Assembly (NCBI GenBank): GCA_001939145.1
Contig: LSRX01000081.1
Location: 1,093,016-1,157,015 of the forward strand
Origin: Symbiodinium microadriaticum
Taxonomy: Eukaryota > Sar > Dinophyceae > Suessiales > Symbiodiniaceae
Length of the DNA stretch: 64,000 nt
Direction: 5' to 3'
Shown: in pieces, positions 22,400 to 33,583 of the stretch
Numbering within the stretch: position 1 is the first letter of the stretch
Layout: each line of letters starts with the position of its first letter
Made by a program: the position numbers and the translations under genes
The notes under the pieces: model-generated
The model's input: only the letters and a program-made list of their open reading frames with translations
Databases searched by the model: none
Told to the model about the DNA's origin: nothing

Positions 22400-25300
22400 G
22401 TCAATGGCGTGAATTCACTCCACGTCGGCCTTCATGCTTATGCAATCGTAGTACTACGTCTCAGCCTTCCCAGAGGACTAGGAGCTCGCTGCACTGGGGT
22501 CCCGGCAGCATGGAGGGCAACTTGAAGACGGTCTGCCAGGGGAGCTTTGGGCTTGGAGCTTCGGGTTTCTAGGGCTTCGGGTTTTCTTGCTTTGGAGTTG
22601 CAAAGCTTTCGGATTCAGCCTTGGGGGGCTTGGGGCTGGAAGGCTGTAGGCTGTAGGGCTTTTGGGTTTCGGGGCTTGGGATGTCCGGTTTCCGGCAGGG
22701 CAAGAGTTCAAGGCATAGGGCGCTTCGTAACCGCTGAGGCTATGGACTGCAGGCTGCCACGAGCCCGGGATGAAGAGCTGCCCGCCTCCATGAACGAGAA
22801 GTAGCCTCGGAGAGGGTGGGGTTCGCCCCTTCTAAGCCGCGAGTCTACTTAGAGAAAAAGAAACGAAACTCAATGTGGTAGGCATGGTCTTCGCCGTCGC
22901 CACTGGCTCCGCCGTCACTGGCACGCGCGCGTGCCGCATCAGCGTCGTCGTCGCAACTTTCGCCTATGATTATCATGGTCGGCATCAGGGAGTGCTCATG
23001 TTCAGACGGAGGTGGCAACCATTCATCATCGCCTGTTATCAGCACCAGCAGCAGCAGAGGCAGCAGCAGCGGCTGCGTCAAAAAACTGTCAAGTATCAAA
23101 GGCCACTAGTCGCAACCATGTTTGCACGCCCCGCAGAGTCGCGCTCTAGTGCCTGAACACAGTGAAAGCATCTGACATTCTGCTGACTCTGCACTCGCGG
23201 CCGCCCCAGAGCCTCCACACCCCAGTTTGGAGCTCACTTTGCAGCTTTTTTGGGGCTCCATCACAAAGGCTGAACCCTAGCGCAGCTCGGGTCCAAAAGA
23301 ATTTTGGCCAACTTGACTTGCCCGCAGCCCCTTTCCCGAACCCCCAAAACCCGCCATATATCCATCCAAGGGTGCCGCACTTCTTCCTGGTGAAGCTCTC
23401 TCTTCGGTCCACCTCCATCTCCCCTGACCAGATATATGAAGGCTGCAGACGACGGAGCTGAGGAGGGCTTCAGGACCTGGGGCTTTCTGGCTCTCCACCT
23501 TTAGGGATAGGGCTCCTTAGCGCAGATAGCGGGCTCAACAGCCGATGCCTACAAATTCTCCCGGAACAAGCCTTCCGAGATCTCCTTGCGATGCCACATC
23601 TCTACTTTCAGGCGCACACACCCCCCAAAGCGAAATCCGTAACCCCTGAACTGAACCACCAAACCTGAACGAAAGTAAACATCACTCGCAGCCCTGGACC
23701 CTGAAATCCCTAAACCCTCAACCCAATAACTTGAGACGGGCAGACTCGACAGCCCCGGCCCTGCGGCGGATGCGAGTTAAGTAGCGGATCTAGACAGCTT
23801 AGGCTTTAAAACTCGGGTTTAAAGCGCGGGTTTACGGCTTAGCATTGTCAGCTTCTTTGCTTAAGGCTCGGGTGTTAATGGTTTGAGTTCTGGGAAGGGT
23901 TGCAAGAAGCATGCGGAGGGCTTGTTGTCAAGCTCTCCCGGTACGGATTATGAGTAAGGCTTGTGAGGAGATACTATTGGTGACTATTCTCATCTGCATC
24001 TGCGTGGCAGCTTCATGCTCCATGATCATCCTGCTGAACCCGACAGTCTTTATTCAAAAGCTGAGGCTCTTCCCGACTCTACCAGCCAAGCTGGCAATCC
24101 ACCAGAACACTAAACCCTAAGCCTCAAGCCCCAAACCCGAAACCCTGAACCGGACCCGCTGGGGACCCCACCTTGAGCCAGGACCCACAGAACCCCAAAC
24201 AGAGGCCCACGAGACGGGATGTAGGGGTCAGGCTTCAAGGCCTATTTTCCGGGCCCTCTAGGGCTCTAGGGCTTCAAAGGGTTTGGGAGTTTCGGGTTCA
24301 GGCTTTAGGATCGGATTCTAGACGCTACGGGGCCTCCTTGCCAGGTCCTTCAAGCCGAGGCTGAGGTTCTCCTCGATGCACTCCTGCATTCGCCTTGGGC
24401 TCTGGGGCTTTAGGCTTTGGGGCTTTGGGGCTTTGGGGCTCGGGGTTTAGAGTGAAGGGCTTTGAGTTGAGGGGGGGTAGGGGTGGGATTTTTGGAGGTC
24501 AGGATGTGAGATTTTGGGCTCAGGGGTGTAGGTTGTAGGGGTTCAGGGTCTGCGGAGTTTAGGGCTTAGGGTTTACAGGGCTCAAGGGCTCTTAGCCGTA
24601 GTCGTCGTGCTTTGGAGCTTCAGGGATCCCGGGAGGGAGTTGTGTGGAAGCTTTCAGGGGTTAGGGTTTTGGGTTTAGGGTTTAGGGTTTAGGGTTTGGG
24701 GTATAGGGTTTAGGGTCTAGTGCCCCTTATAATCCTTAAGCCCCACATTCCCTGTCCTCCTTCCTTAAGCCCTAGATTTCCTAGACCCTACACCCTTCCC
24801 TTACCTTCAGAACCCCAGGAACCGACAGGACAACCCCAAAATCCGACAAAAATACCTGGAAGCCAGAGTCCCAAAGACCAATAAGAGGAAGATGGCCCCA
24901 AGTCCCGACCCTGCACCCGAAACAACATTCCCACATCCACCACACCAACGAGCTGACAGCCCAAACCCCAGAAACCGCCCTAAATCCCAGCAAAAGCCCC
25001 TTAAACAACAAACGAATATACACCCCATAGCACCGAGGCCGGCACTTGGAGTCCTGCATCCAGAGATGCTGCAAACGATCCGCCCCCAGTTCCAGACCTG
25101 CGGGGTAATTCTTAGGGTTTTGGGGGTTAGAGTTTTTAGAGTTCAGGGGCTGCCAGGGCGGTTTAGGGCTTCATCAGGGCTTTGGGGCTATAGGATCTAG
25201 GACTTGAAAGTTTCACAGCTCATCCCACCATGTGTCGAGCGAGATCCTTCTAGGAGGGTGCTGAAACCGAGAAAGGCTCGGGGGAGGTGAAAGCATTCGT

Positions 25301-25740
25301 GCGTGCGTCCGCCAGGGAAGGGCTTCAAGCTCAGAGCCCTGGGGTTTCTTAACCATGAAATCTTTGACCATCAGATTTCATGATGACGACCTGGGAAGGG
25401 TAGCTGTGTCTTGTGACTTGGGATTTCGGGTTGGATTTTCGTAATCATGGCAAGGTGGGTTCTGCAGAAGAGGCTTGACGAAAGGTGCTGCTGGCGTGTA
25501 TTGGCTCCAGGTCGTCGATGTGCAATCTGCTTCGGTCACTAGACTGCATCCCCTCCCCACCTTCAGTGTGGCTTCAGCTTCTCTCCAAAAAAGCCGAGGG
25601 CGTCCCGAAACCTCAAGACGGCTTCAGGCGATCCCATCCCGTCGAGCGAGACTGCCAATAGGAATGACGGAATGACCATGGACCACAGCCAACACAAAAA
25701 GCATTGTCTGCTTCCTCATCCGACTGAAGCCCTGCTGTAG
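22400..25740. repeat. Non-coding block paired with 55990-59410
   Basis: Collinear with the later block. Shared landmarks include CTCCACGTC at 22418/56007, a CAG-rich stretch at 23041-23070/56560-56590 and a TTTAGGG tract at 24660-24719/58227-58262. Frames are not conserved in length between the two. The part from about 24720 to 25500 also matches 42780-43550. No gene supported. Confidence 0.7.
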
Positions 25741-26306
25741 ACCCCAGCTCTGAGACTCCTGGCTCCGCCGAAGGTGAGGCCGCAAACGATGATGAAGCTA
25801 ACAACGCTGGTTGCAAGGATCACCTCAGTGGCAGTGGGCGTCAGAGCTTCTGGGTGCAAGGAAAATTGCTCTCGAGCCGCTGCTGTCGGAAGCAGGCCTA
25901 CTGCTCGGGGCTTCGGGAGATGTTCATGACGACCAATATGCCGGAATCCAATTCTTGAACTTGACAACATGAAAGCCTCCAGTAATTCAAATCCGGACAG
26001 CTGCAGCGTACTTCATCTGGGCATTCGGCCCACGAGAACCAGGAGTACTGCCCGCAGGACCAAACCTGCCATGATGTTGCAGGGACCCCATGGCAGCAGC
26101 TTGAATGCCGAACTAAGGATGAGAGGGGCCTTGACCTTCAGCTTAAGGCCAGGCCAGTGGAAAGGCACTTTCAAGCACCAAGGACCCCAAGTGAAGTAAA
26201 CCGGCCCAGTGCGCAAAAAGCTTTCAGCGTCATCTGAATCTGAGAGTGTGCGATCGCCAGGTGCATCAGCCTTGGCAAGCATAGCAGGACAGCAAGCCAG
26301 AGGCAT
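25716..26306 (-). pseudogene. Signal-like + Cys motif + membrane module, copy B
   Basis: The start MAGLVLRAVLLVLVG is in one frame. A second frame reads AECPDEVRCSCPDL, then CQVQ, DEHLPKPRAVG and the membrane stretch VILATSVVSFIIVCGL. The Cys-rich spacing is shared with the copy at 59.4 kb even though the signal-like start is in a different frame in all copies, which hints at a missed splice. Bases from 25744 are identical to 32669 onwards. Confidence 0.35.
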
Positions 26307-27691
26307 GGCTCAGTACATGAGACGCTTTCGAGTGAAAAGCCTGCCCTACCAGATGCCTTCTTCTGCATGGGGGCGGCTGCGTTCTTCGGCCACAGGGCAG
26401 TGAAACAAAGCCCGCAAGGTCCCCGGCCCCTGCCTTCGAGAGGGGGAGGGGGAGGAAATAAAATGGCAGCAGACCTTTGGGTTCTACTGCCAACCTCAGA
26501 TTTCATCGTCGATTATTGCCTGATGATGGCTGGTGGCAAAAGCAAACCTGCTCAAGGCAGACGCCATTCCGGACAGAACGGCAAACACTGCCTGGCAAGC
26601 CTTCGCCTCTAAAGTCAGGCGTTCCAGCGTTCAACGCAACAGCTATAGATGCAGCTAATTATGGTTGGCCCTCTGCAGCCAGCAAGGAACGAGCCTCTCC
26701 GTCGCCAGAGTTCGGCCGCTCTTGCAGCCTGGCATGGCGGAAGCGTCCTGCTTGGACCTGCTCTCGAAGCAGCACTACATGCAGCAGGAGACCCACGGCA
26801 GACAGCGAGCAAAGCGCAATATTGTGTGGCGTGACGATCTCGTTCGCGAAGTCTGGGCTGAAGTGGGCCTGGTACACCACGGCCATCCCGGCTACCAGAA
26901 ACGTTGCCGAACGCAGCAGGGCTAGCTGCCGAAGCAGCGATGGAGAGAGGAAGGTGGTGACGTTCAGCACGAGGTGGAAGGGCACGTAGATAAAGAAGCT
27001 TACGAGGCACCTGGCAAGTCCGGCTCCGCGACCGAGCCCACTCCAGCCAGCTTCGTGGAGCAGAGCGGTTTCTTGCCGGCAGAAACGCTCTTCGGCCCAC
27101 AAAAAATACGCATCCGCACCGATCTGATAGCTTCCTGCTGACCAGATCATGAGGTCACTTGCATCCCCTAAGCTTGCGCTGAAGCTGCCGCTGTTCGTCT
27201 GCACAATCGCAGACATGACGTCGGGCTTCAACTCTAATGCAAAATCGTTTCCCGCCAGGAAGAGGTGTCCACTTGCAATGCACACTTGACTACCCTTGCC
27301 TGCGTCGTCCGTGACGATCCAGTTGCCGTCGAGGCTTTGGAAGGCGCGGAAGTGAAGGATCAAGGCGGACAGAGTTACGGCACCGGCGAGGCAGGGGAGA
27401 CCCCAGGGCCTGGTGGCCGAGGCAAAGAGGACGACGACCAAGGCTGCAAGCACCTCTGAGATGTGGAATGCCAGGATCTTGAAGGAGGGCATGGGCCGAA
27501 GGTGGGCTAACTCCTCGTGCTCGTGGATGGCCTTCTTGTCGAGGTCATGTGCTAAGAGCGACAAGCAGGCGACGGAAAGGCCAACGCTAGCCCACTTCAA
27601 GCCAGCAGAGGCTGGGCCAGGAGGCTGAGGACGGACTCCAGGCCCTCGACCATCTTCTGCCTCAGGAGCGTCTCCGTCTTCACGCCCTTGG
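25744..27691. repeat. 1948-bp segment duplicated exactly at 32669-34616
   Basis: Constant offset of 6925 bases. The first copy stops at the N at 27692, while the second continues into the rest of an armadillo gene. This looks like a contig end whose sequence is also present inside the next contig. Confidence 0.85.
26659..27691 (-). pseudogene. Armadillo-repeat membrane protein, copy B (3' part, cut by N)
   Basis: Encodes the C-terminal half of the family from MKWASVGLSV at 27600 to the stop at 26659 (313 codons), plus about 90 upstream bases. A 55-bp deletion compared with 44186-46849, between GGCTGGG and CCAGGAGG near 27618, breaks the frame just upstream. The remainder is absent because the contig ends. 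It is identical to 33584-34616, so may not be a separate gene in the genome. Confidence 0.8.
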
Positions 27692-27692
27692 N
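27692..27692. other. Single-N join between duplicated segments
   Basis: To its left, sequence identical to 32669-34616 ends inside an armadillo gene; to its right, sequence identical to 7643-12802 begins in a poly-C run. Both flanks are exact duplicates of other places in the window. Confidence 0.9.
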
Positions 27693-30600
27693 CCCCCCCC
27701 CCTACATCCTAAACCCTAAACCCCTAAACCCCTAGAGCCCTGAACCCCTAAACCCCTAAACCAAGCTCTAAACCGAAAAAAAAACCTCCAAAAAAGGCGG
27801 AAAGTTCACCCTCGCTGTCGGCCGTGGGGCCATACGCAGTCTGCCACGGCCACGCCGTCGTCGCAGCGGCCCAGGTTGCACCCATGGATCTCCTCTTGAG
27901 GGGTTTTAAGGTTTAAGGCTTTGTAGGTTTTAGGGTATTAGGGCTTTAGAGAGTTTAGGGCTTTGTAGGGTTTAGGGTTTTAGGGTTTAGGCTTTAGGGC
28001 TTTATAGGGTTTAAGGTTTAGGGACTAGGGTTAAGGGCTGTACTTGCTCGCCCTTAGAACCCGAATAGAACGAGACTGTTGATAGTCCCCTGGGGTTTTG
28101 TCATATTAGCAATGAAGACTCATCAACTGATTCCTGGGAAATGCTAAGCTTGAATTCATTTCAAGAGCCAGTACAAAATCGAAGACTACAGGGTTCAGGG
28201 CTTCGGGGCCGTGAGTTCAGCGTTAGGGCTTTGGGGTCTGCAAGGTTTCATCCCCAAACTCGAGTCCCAAGATTCTCAGACTGCCCGAGACCTATTCAAC
28301 GTCAAAAACCTGATCGAAGGCCCCCAGCCCACACTCCCAAACCTAAAGCCCGAACTCCCAAACGCAAAAGCCCAAACCCAAAAGCCGCCGCACCCTAACC
28401 CCCGAAAAAGCCCCAAACCCTGAACCCAAACAGCCCTCAAAGCTTACATCACGAGCCCTAGCAAGCCTTCAGCGACCTTAGAAGCACCTCATAACAACAC
28501 TCTCTACAATGCCTCTACAAACCTTGTAAAACCCCATGAACCCTAAATCCTAAACTGCCCTAAGCCCTAAACCCTAAAACCCTATGAACCCTAAACCCTA
28601 AACTGCCCTAAAACCCTATGAAGTCCCTCCTTCTGATGGCCCTGGCAGCTTTCAGAGGTGGCCTCGGGCAAGGCATGCAAGCACTGATTTTCCATAAGTG
28701 GGGTTTTAACAGGGTTGATACGGGCTCATACTAGCAGGGATTCAAAAGGGGCTTAAACAGGAAAGGGCTATATGAGGGTGTGTTGAACTTCCAAAGTGTC
28801 CGTTAAGAGGTTTCTTTGATTGTTCTAGCTTGCTTTCCATATAAGTTAACCTTCTAGGGATCACGCAGCAAATAAGATGCCTCCCTCACTATCTCTTTTT
28901 AGCTAGCTTAAACCCCTTAGCGACGAATCCAGCATCGGTTGACGTTTCGGGCTTCCGCTTCGGGATCTCAGCTTCGAGGACTCCAGGTCCAGGTGCGGAG
29001 GGCTTAGGGTGGGAGCTGTTGGGTTTTGGGGTGTAGGGTTTAGGTTTTCAAGGTTCAGGGTTTGTTGGGTTTAGGGTTCAAAGTTGAGGGCGATCTCTCC
29101 TGTCTCTGGTGTAAGAGTTGTCTTCACATCGCCGCTTGATTTCTGCAGCCGAACACACGTACTGCGCAGGCCATAAAACATTGAAATAGTGTTCCTCTTC
29201 TCTGCACTTTTCGAATGTCAAGCTAAAGGTCCACTTGGGCCAAGTGCACCAAGACACCATGCAGTCCGGAGGACCGAATGGCTCAAGAAGTAGAGTTAAG
29301 AATGGCGAGTATCTTGCATCATAGACCTCCTAAACCCTAAACCGCACATAAGGACCATTGAAGAACAATTGCTGCACCTAAGCCCTAAACCCTAGACCGC
29401 AATGTGGCCTCTCTCCGAATCCCTGCCCGGCCAAGCTGCATCCATTCGCCCAGCAGGGCGGCACTTCTACCCGGACGTCGCCATGCTGCGCCGCGGGTGT
29501 TGGGTCTTATCGGCGGCTTGTTGGGTTTCTAAAGCCTGGGGCTTCAAAGCTTAGGGTTGAGCGGTTAGCTAGAGTCTAGAGGGAGCTCGCCCTTCTGTCA
29601 GGCTTTTGGGGCTTTGGGACATACTCAGTGACCCTACGATGCACAGATGCACATGTGAAAACCCCCGAAACCTGGACTGCGTCTGCGTCGCTGCCGGCCC
29701 AAATGAGCAGCAAGCAAAGAGCAACTGCTCAAGATTCTGCTGTCCACTGTGGGTTATGGTGTCGCGTTTGGGTCCGTGGTTCCTGCTCCATGCATCAAAA
29801 CTCAAGAGCGTGCATCGGCCAAGAGAGCCATTGAATTGAAGGGTCTGGCAGTAGAGTTTTGCGGGTGGCAGACCTGTAGAGTGGAGACACACGCAGAAAA
29901 AAATCGCAAGCTAACTCGTGACTCGTAAACTACGAATGCTCGATCCCCATCTCACAGATGTTGTTCAACATCGCTGTGCGACCGTCCGTTGCCGTGCTGT
30001 TGAAGTTCAGTTTCCGGGCTCAGGAAAGAACATAGCCACACTATACAAGCAGGACGCAAATATCACAAGAAGATGCCGGCATGCTCGCGATGGCAGCGGC
30101 CCCGACTCACAGGAGAGGAAGAACCATAGAAGCAGGCATCACGAGAAGAGGTGTGGCATGCTGAGTCCGTCTTCCCGACTATGCCTCACAGAATGGCAGA
30201 GCAACTAAAGTGAACCCCCAAAAGGGAGCTATCAAAAAGGAAGAACTCATTGATATTCTGGCCTCAGGCTATGGGCGCTCAGGCGGGAATGTACAGGCTG
30301 ATGCGACCAGCTCTCAAGTAGCCTTGTTTGTTTGTAGCTGTTGCAAAAAGGTTGGCCTGGGTTCATCGGCGTCTTGATATGTGCATAGACCCTGTTGAAG
30401 CCAAACAATGCAAACTCCTGAACCGCTTCAGCTTGGACCCACAGCAAGCATCATTGTTTTTAAGAGCTTCAAAATGCCACGGTGAAATCAGCGCATCGCA
30501 TTGCGAGGCATTTGCGTTCCCCCATTCTCGTGCACAAGCGGCACTCGTTCTTCTCGCATACAACCTGCAAAGCACGAAGTCTAAACGCCTCAACCCCAGA

Positions 30601-32852
30601 TCAGCCCCAATCCTCAACCACAGACCCTACACCCCAAACCCGGGATCCTGAAACCAGGGGCAACTACGGCTCAGTGCTTTCGGATTAGGTGATTCGGGCG
30701 CTCGAGGCTGAAGCGAGGTGGTCTTGAGGTTTCGGGTCTCTTGGGAAAGGTGCCTCATGGAGCCCAATAAGACAGACCTACTTCGAAAAGTATACTTCTG
30801 CCTGATCACACCTTCCATCCGGGCGCTGAACCCTAAACCCTAACGTGGCCGAAGCAGATTTTGCACATCGACGACCCGGAGCCAATACACGCCAGCAGCA
30901 ACTTTCGTAAAGCCCCTTCCGCAGACTCCACCTTGCAATGATTACGAAAATCCAACCCGAGATCCCAAGTCACAAGACAAAGCTCCACTTCCCAGGTCGT
31001 CATCATGAAATCTGACGGTCGAAGATTTCATGGTTAAGAAACCCCAGGGCTCTGACCCTGAAGCCCCTCCATGGCGGATGCACGCGCCCCGAGCCTTGCT
31101 GGGTTTCAGCACCTTCCTAGAAGGATCTCGCTCTACATATGGTGGGATGAGCTGTGAAACTTTCAAGTCCTAGATCCTAAAATCCCAAAAACCCTGAAGC
31201 CCTAAACCGCCCTGGCTGCCCCTGAACCCTAAAAGCTCTAAACCCCCAAAACCCTAAGAATCCCCCACAGGTCTGGAACTGCGGGCGCATCCTGCAGCAT
31301 CTCTGGATGCAGGACTCCAAGTGCCGGCCTCGGGCGTGTGTTCGTTTGTTGTTTAGGGGCCTTTTGGGATTTAGGGCGGTTTCCGGGGTTTGGGCTGTCA
31401 GCTCCTTGGTGTGGTGGACGTGGGACTGTTGTTTAGGGTGCAGGGTCGGAGCTGAGGGCCATCTTCCTCTTATTGTTCTTTGGGACTCAGGCTTCCAGGC
31501 ATTTTTGTCGGATTTAGGGTTTGTCCTGTCGGTTCCTGGGGTTCTGAAGGCAAGGGAAGCTTCCTGGTTTGAGGGTTTGAGGAGCTTGGGTGTAGGGAAT
31601 GGGAAATCTGGGGCTTTAGGAAAGAGGCCCTTCTCTCTACGTCAACCTTAAGCCCCTAAACCTCTGCACCCGAAAGCCCCAAAGCCTAAAGCCCCAATTA
31701 CTAAAGCCCCTCACATCCCTCAACCCCCGAGTCCTTACAGCAGAAGCCAGGACCGTTGGAACAACTTTAGGGCTTCAGGGCTTGGGGCTTAGGGCTCGCG
31801 AAGGATTGTGGCAGAAGGGCTCTGTACGGTGGGTCATTATGTGTTCTGCAAAGGTTCTGCAGGGCTCAAGAGGGGTCAGGGGGTCCAGATTTCGGGGTTG
31901 GGGTTTAGGCCTTTATGGGCTCGTATCCCCAAACCCAACATAATTTAGCCTGGACTCTAGGAGTGTGACTGTCGTTTTCAAGTTCCAACTTGCTGGCTTC
32001 TACTTGTCTGTGGGAGTTTCTCAATAGTAGGTCTCTGGACCCAGTTTAGCTTCAAGGCTTGGAGAAAATTTATTCGTTCATGGTTTGGCAGCAGAGGCAG
32101 TGATTGCAAGACCGTCCCATCGTGGTTTCGAGCAACTCCCAGCGTTGACGAGAGTCTTACAAGCCACCGTGCCAGTCTCACACAAGTATTGCCGTAGCCG
32201 GCACTTGGAGGAAGCCGGCGCAACCCTTTTGCTGTCCAAGAGTCCATGAATCATCCATGAGTACAACAACCGGTTCAGCTCCCCACCTTCAGTGTGGCTT
32301 CAGCTTCTCTTCCCAACGAGCGCCCAAGGGCCCGGCAATCCAGAATAAGACCGGGAAGGAAAAGCTAATGACGAAGCCGGACCAGGAAGAGTTGAAGTTC
32401 GTCATCACCTCGACTCGAGCGGCTTCAGGCTTCAGGCGATCCCATCCCGTCGAGCGAGAATGCCAATAGGAGTGACAGCAGCCATTGTCCTCTTCTTGAC
32501 AAGCATCATCGACACTGCGATCATCATTATCATCTGCATGAGCATGATTGTCCATCTTTGCTATCACCAGTATCACGCTCATCACGCTCGCGATCATGAC
32601 CATGAACCACCGCCAGCACCATCAACATTCTTCCTATCCTCGTCCCGACTAAAGCCCTGCTGTAGACTCCAGCTCTGAGACTCCTGGCTCCGCCGAAGGT
32701 GAGGCCGCAAACGATGATGAAGCTAACAACGCTGGTTGCAAGGATCACCTCAGTGGCAGTGGGCGTCAGAGCTTCTGGGTGCAAGGAAAATTGCTCTCGA
32801 GCCGCTGCTGTCGGAAGCAGGCCTACTGCTCGGGGCTTCGGGAGATGTTCAT
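27693..32852. repeat. Exact copy of 7643-12802
   Basis: Holds identical versions of everything described at 7643-12802: telomere-type arrays, the plus-strand exon-like fragments and the inverted block. Confidence 0.85.
29134..30690 (+). pseudogene. Exon-like fragments of unrecognised plus-strand gene, copy 2
   Basis: Identical to 9084-10640, including the 107-codon frame at 30328-30651. See that entry for motifs. Confidence 0.35.
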
Positions 32853-33231
32853 GACGACCAATATGCCGGAATCCAATTCTTGAACTTGACAACATGAAAG
32901 CCTCCAGTAATTCAAATCCGGACAGCTGCAGCGTACTTCATCTGGGCATTCGGCCCACGAGAACCAGGAGTACTGCCCGCAGGACCAAACCTGCCATGAT
33001 GTTGCAGGGACCCCATGGCAGCAGCTTGAATGCCGAACTAAGGATGAGAGGGGCCTTGACCTTCAGCTTAAGGCCAGGCCAGTGGAAAGGCACTTTCAAG
33101 CACCAAGGACCCCAAGTGAAGTAAACCGGCCCAGTGCGCAAAAAGCTTTCAGCGTCATCTGAATCTGAGAGTGTGCGATCGCCAGGTGCATCAGCCTTGG
33201 CAAGCATAGCAGGACAGCAAGCCAGAGGCAT
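32669..33231 (-). pseudogene. Signal-like + Cys motif + membrane module, copy C
   Basis: Identical to copy B at 25744-26306. At its 3' side, 32669-32852 is shared by three places in the window (also 12619-12802 and 25744-25927); sequence before that point follows unit 1 and after it follows unit 2. Confidence 0.35.
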
Positions 33232-33583
33232 GGCTCAGTACATGAGACGCTTTCGAGTGAAAAGCCTGCCCTACCAGATGCCTTCTTCTGCATGGGGGCG
33301 GCTGCGTTCTTCGGCCACAGGGCAGTGAAACAAAGCCCGCAAGGTCCCCGGCCCCTGCCTTCGAGAGGGGGAGGGGGAGGAAATAAAATGGCAGCAGACC
33401 TTTGGGTTCTACTGCCAACCTCAGATTTCATCGTCGATTATTGCCTGATGATGGCTGGTGGCAAAAGCAAACCTGCTCAAGGCAGACGCCATTCCGGACA
33501 GAACGGCAAACACTGCCTGGCAAGCCTTCGCCTCTAAAGTCAGGCGTTCCAGCGTTCAACGCAACAGCTATAGATGCAGCTAA

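Noticed and set aside
24505..24530. Spliced-leader-like ATTTTGGGCTCAGG
   Set aside because: It has an inserted G and lacks the 5' half; the homologous sites at 42590 and 58125 read TTTCGGGCTCAGG, so it is decayed repeat sequence.
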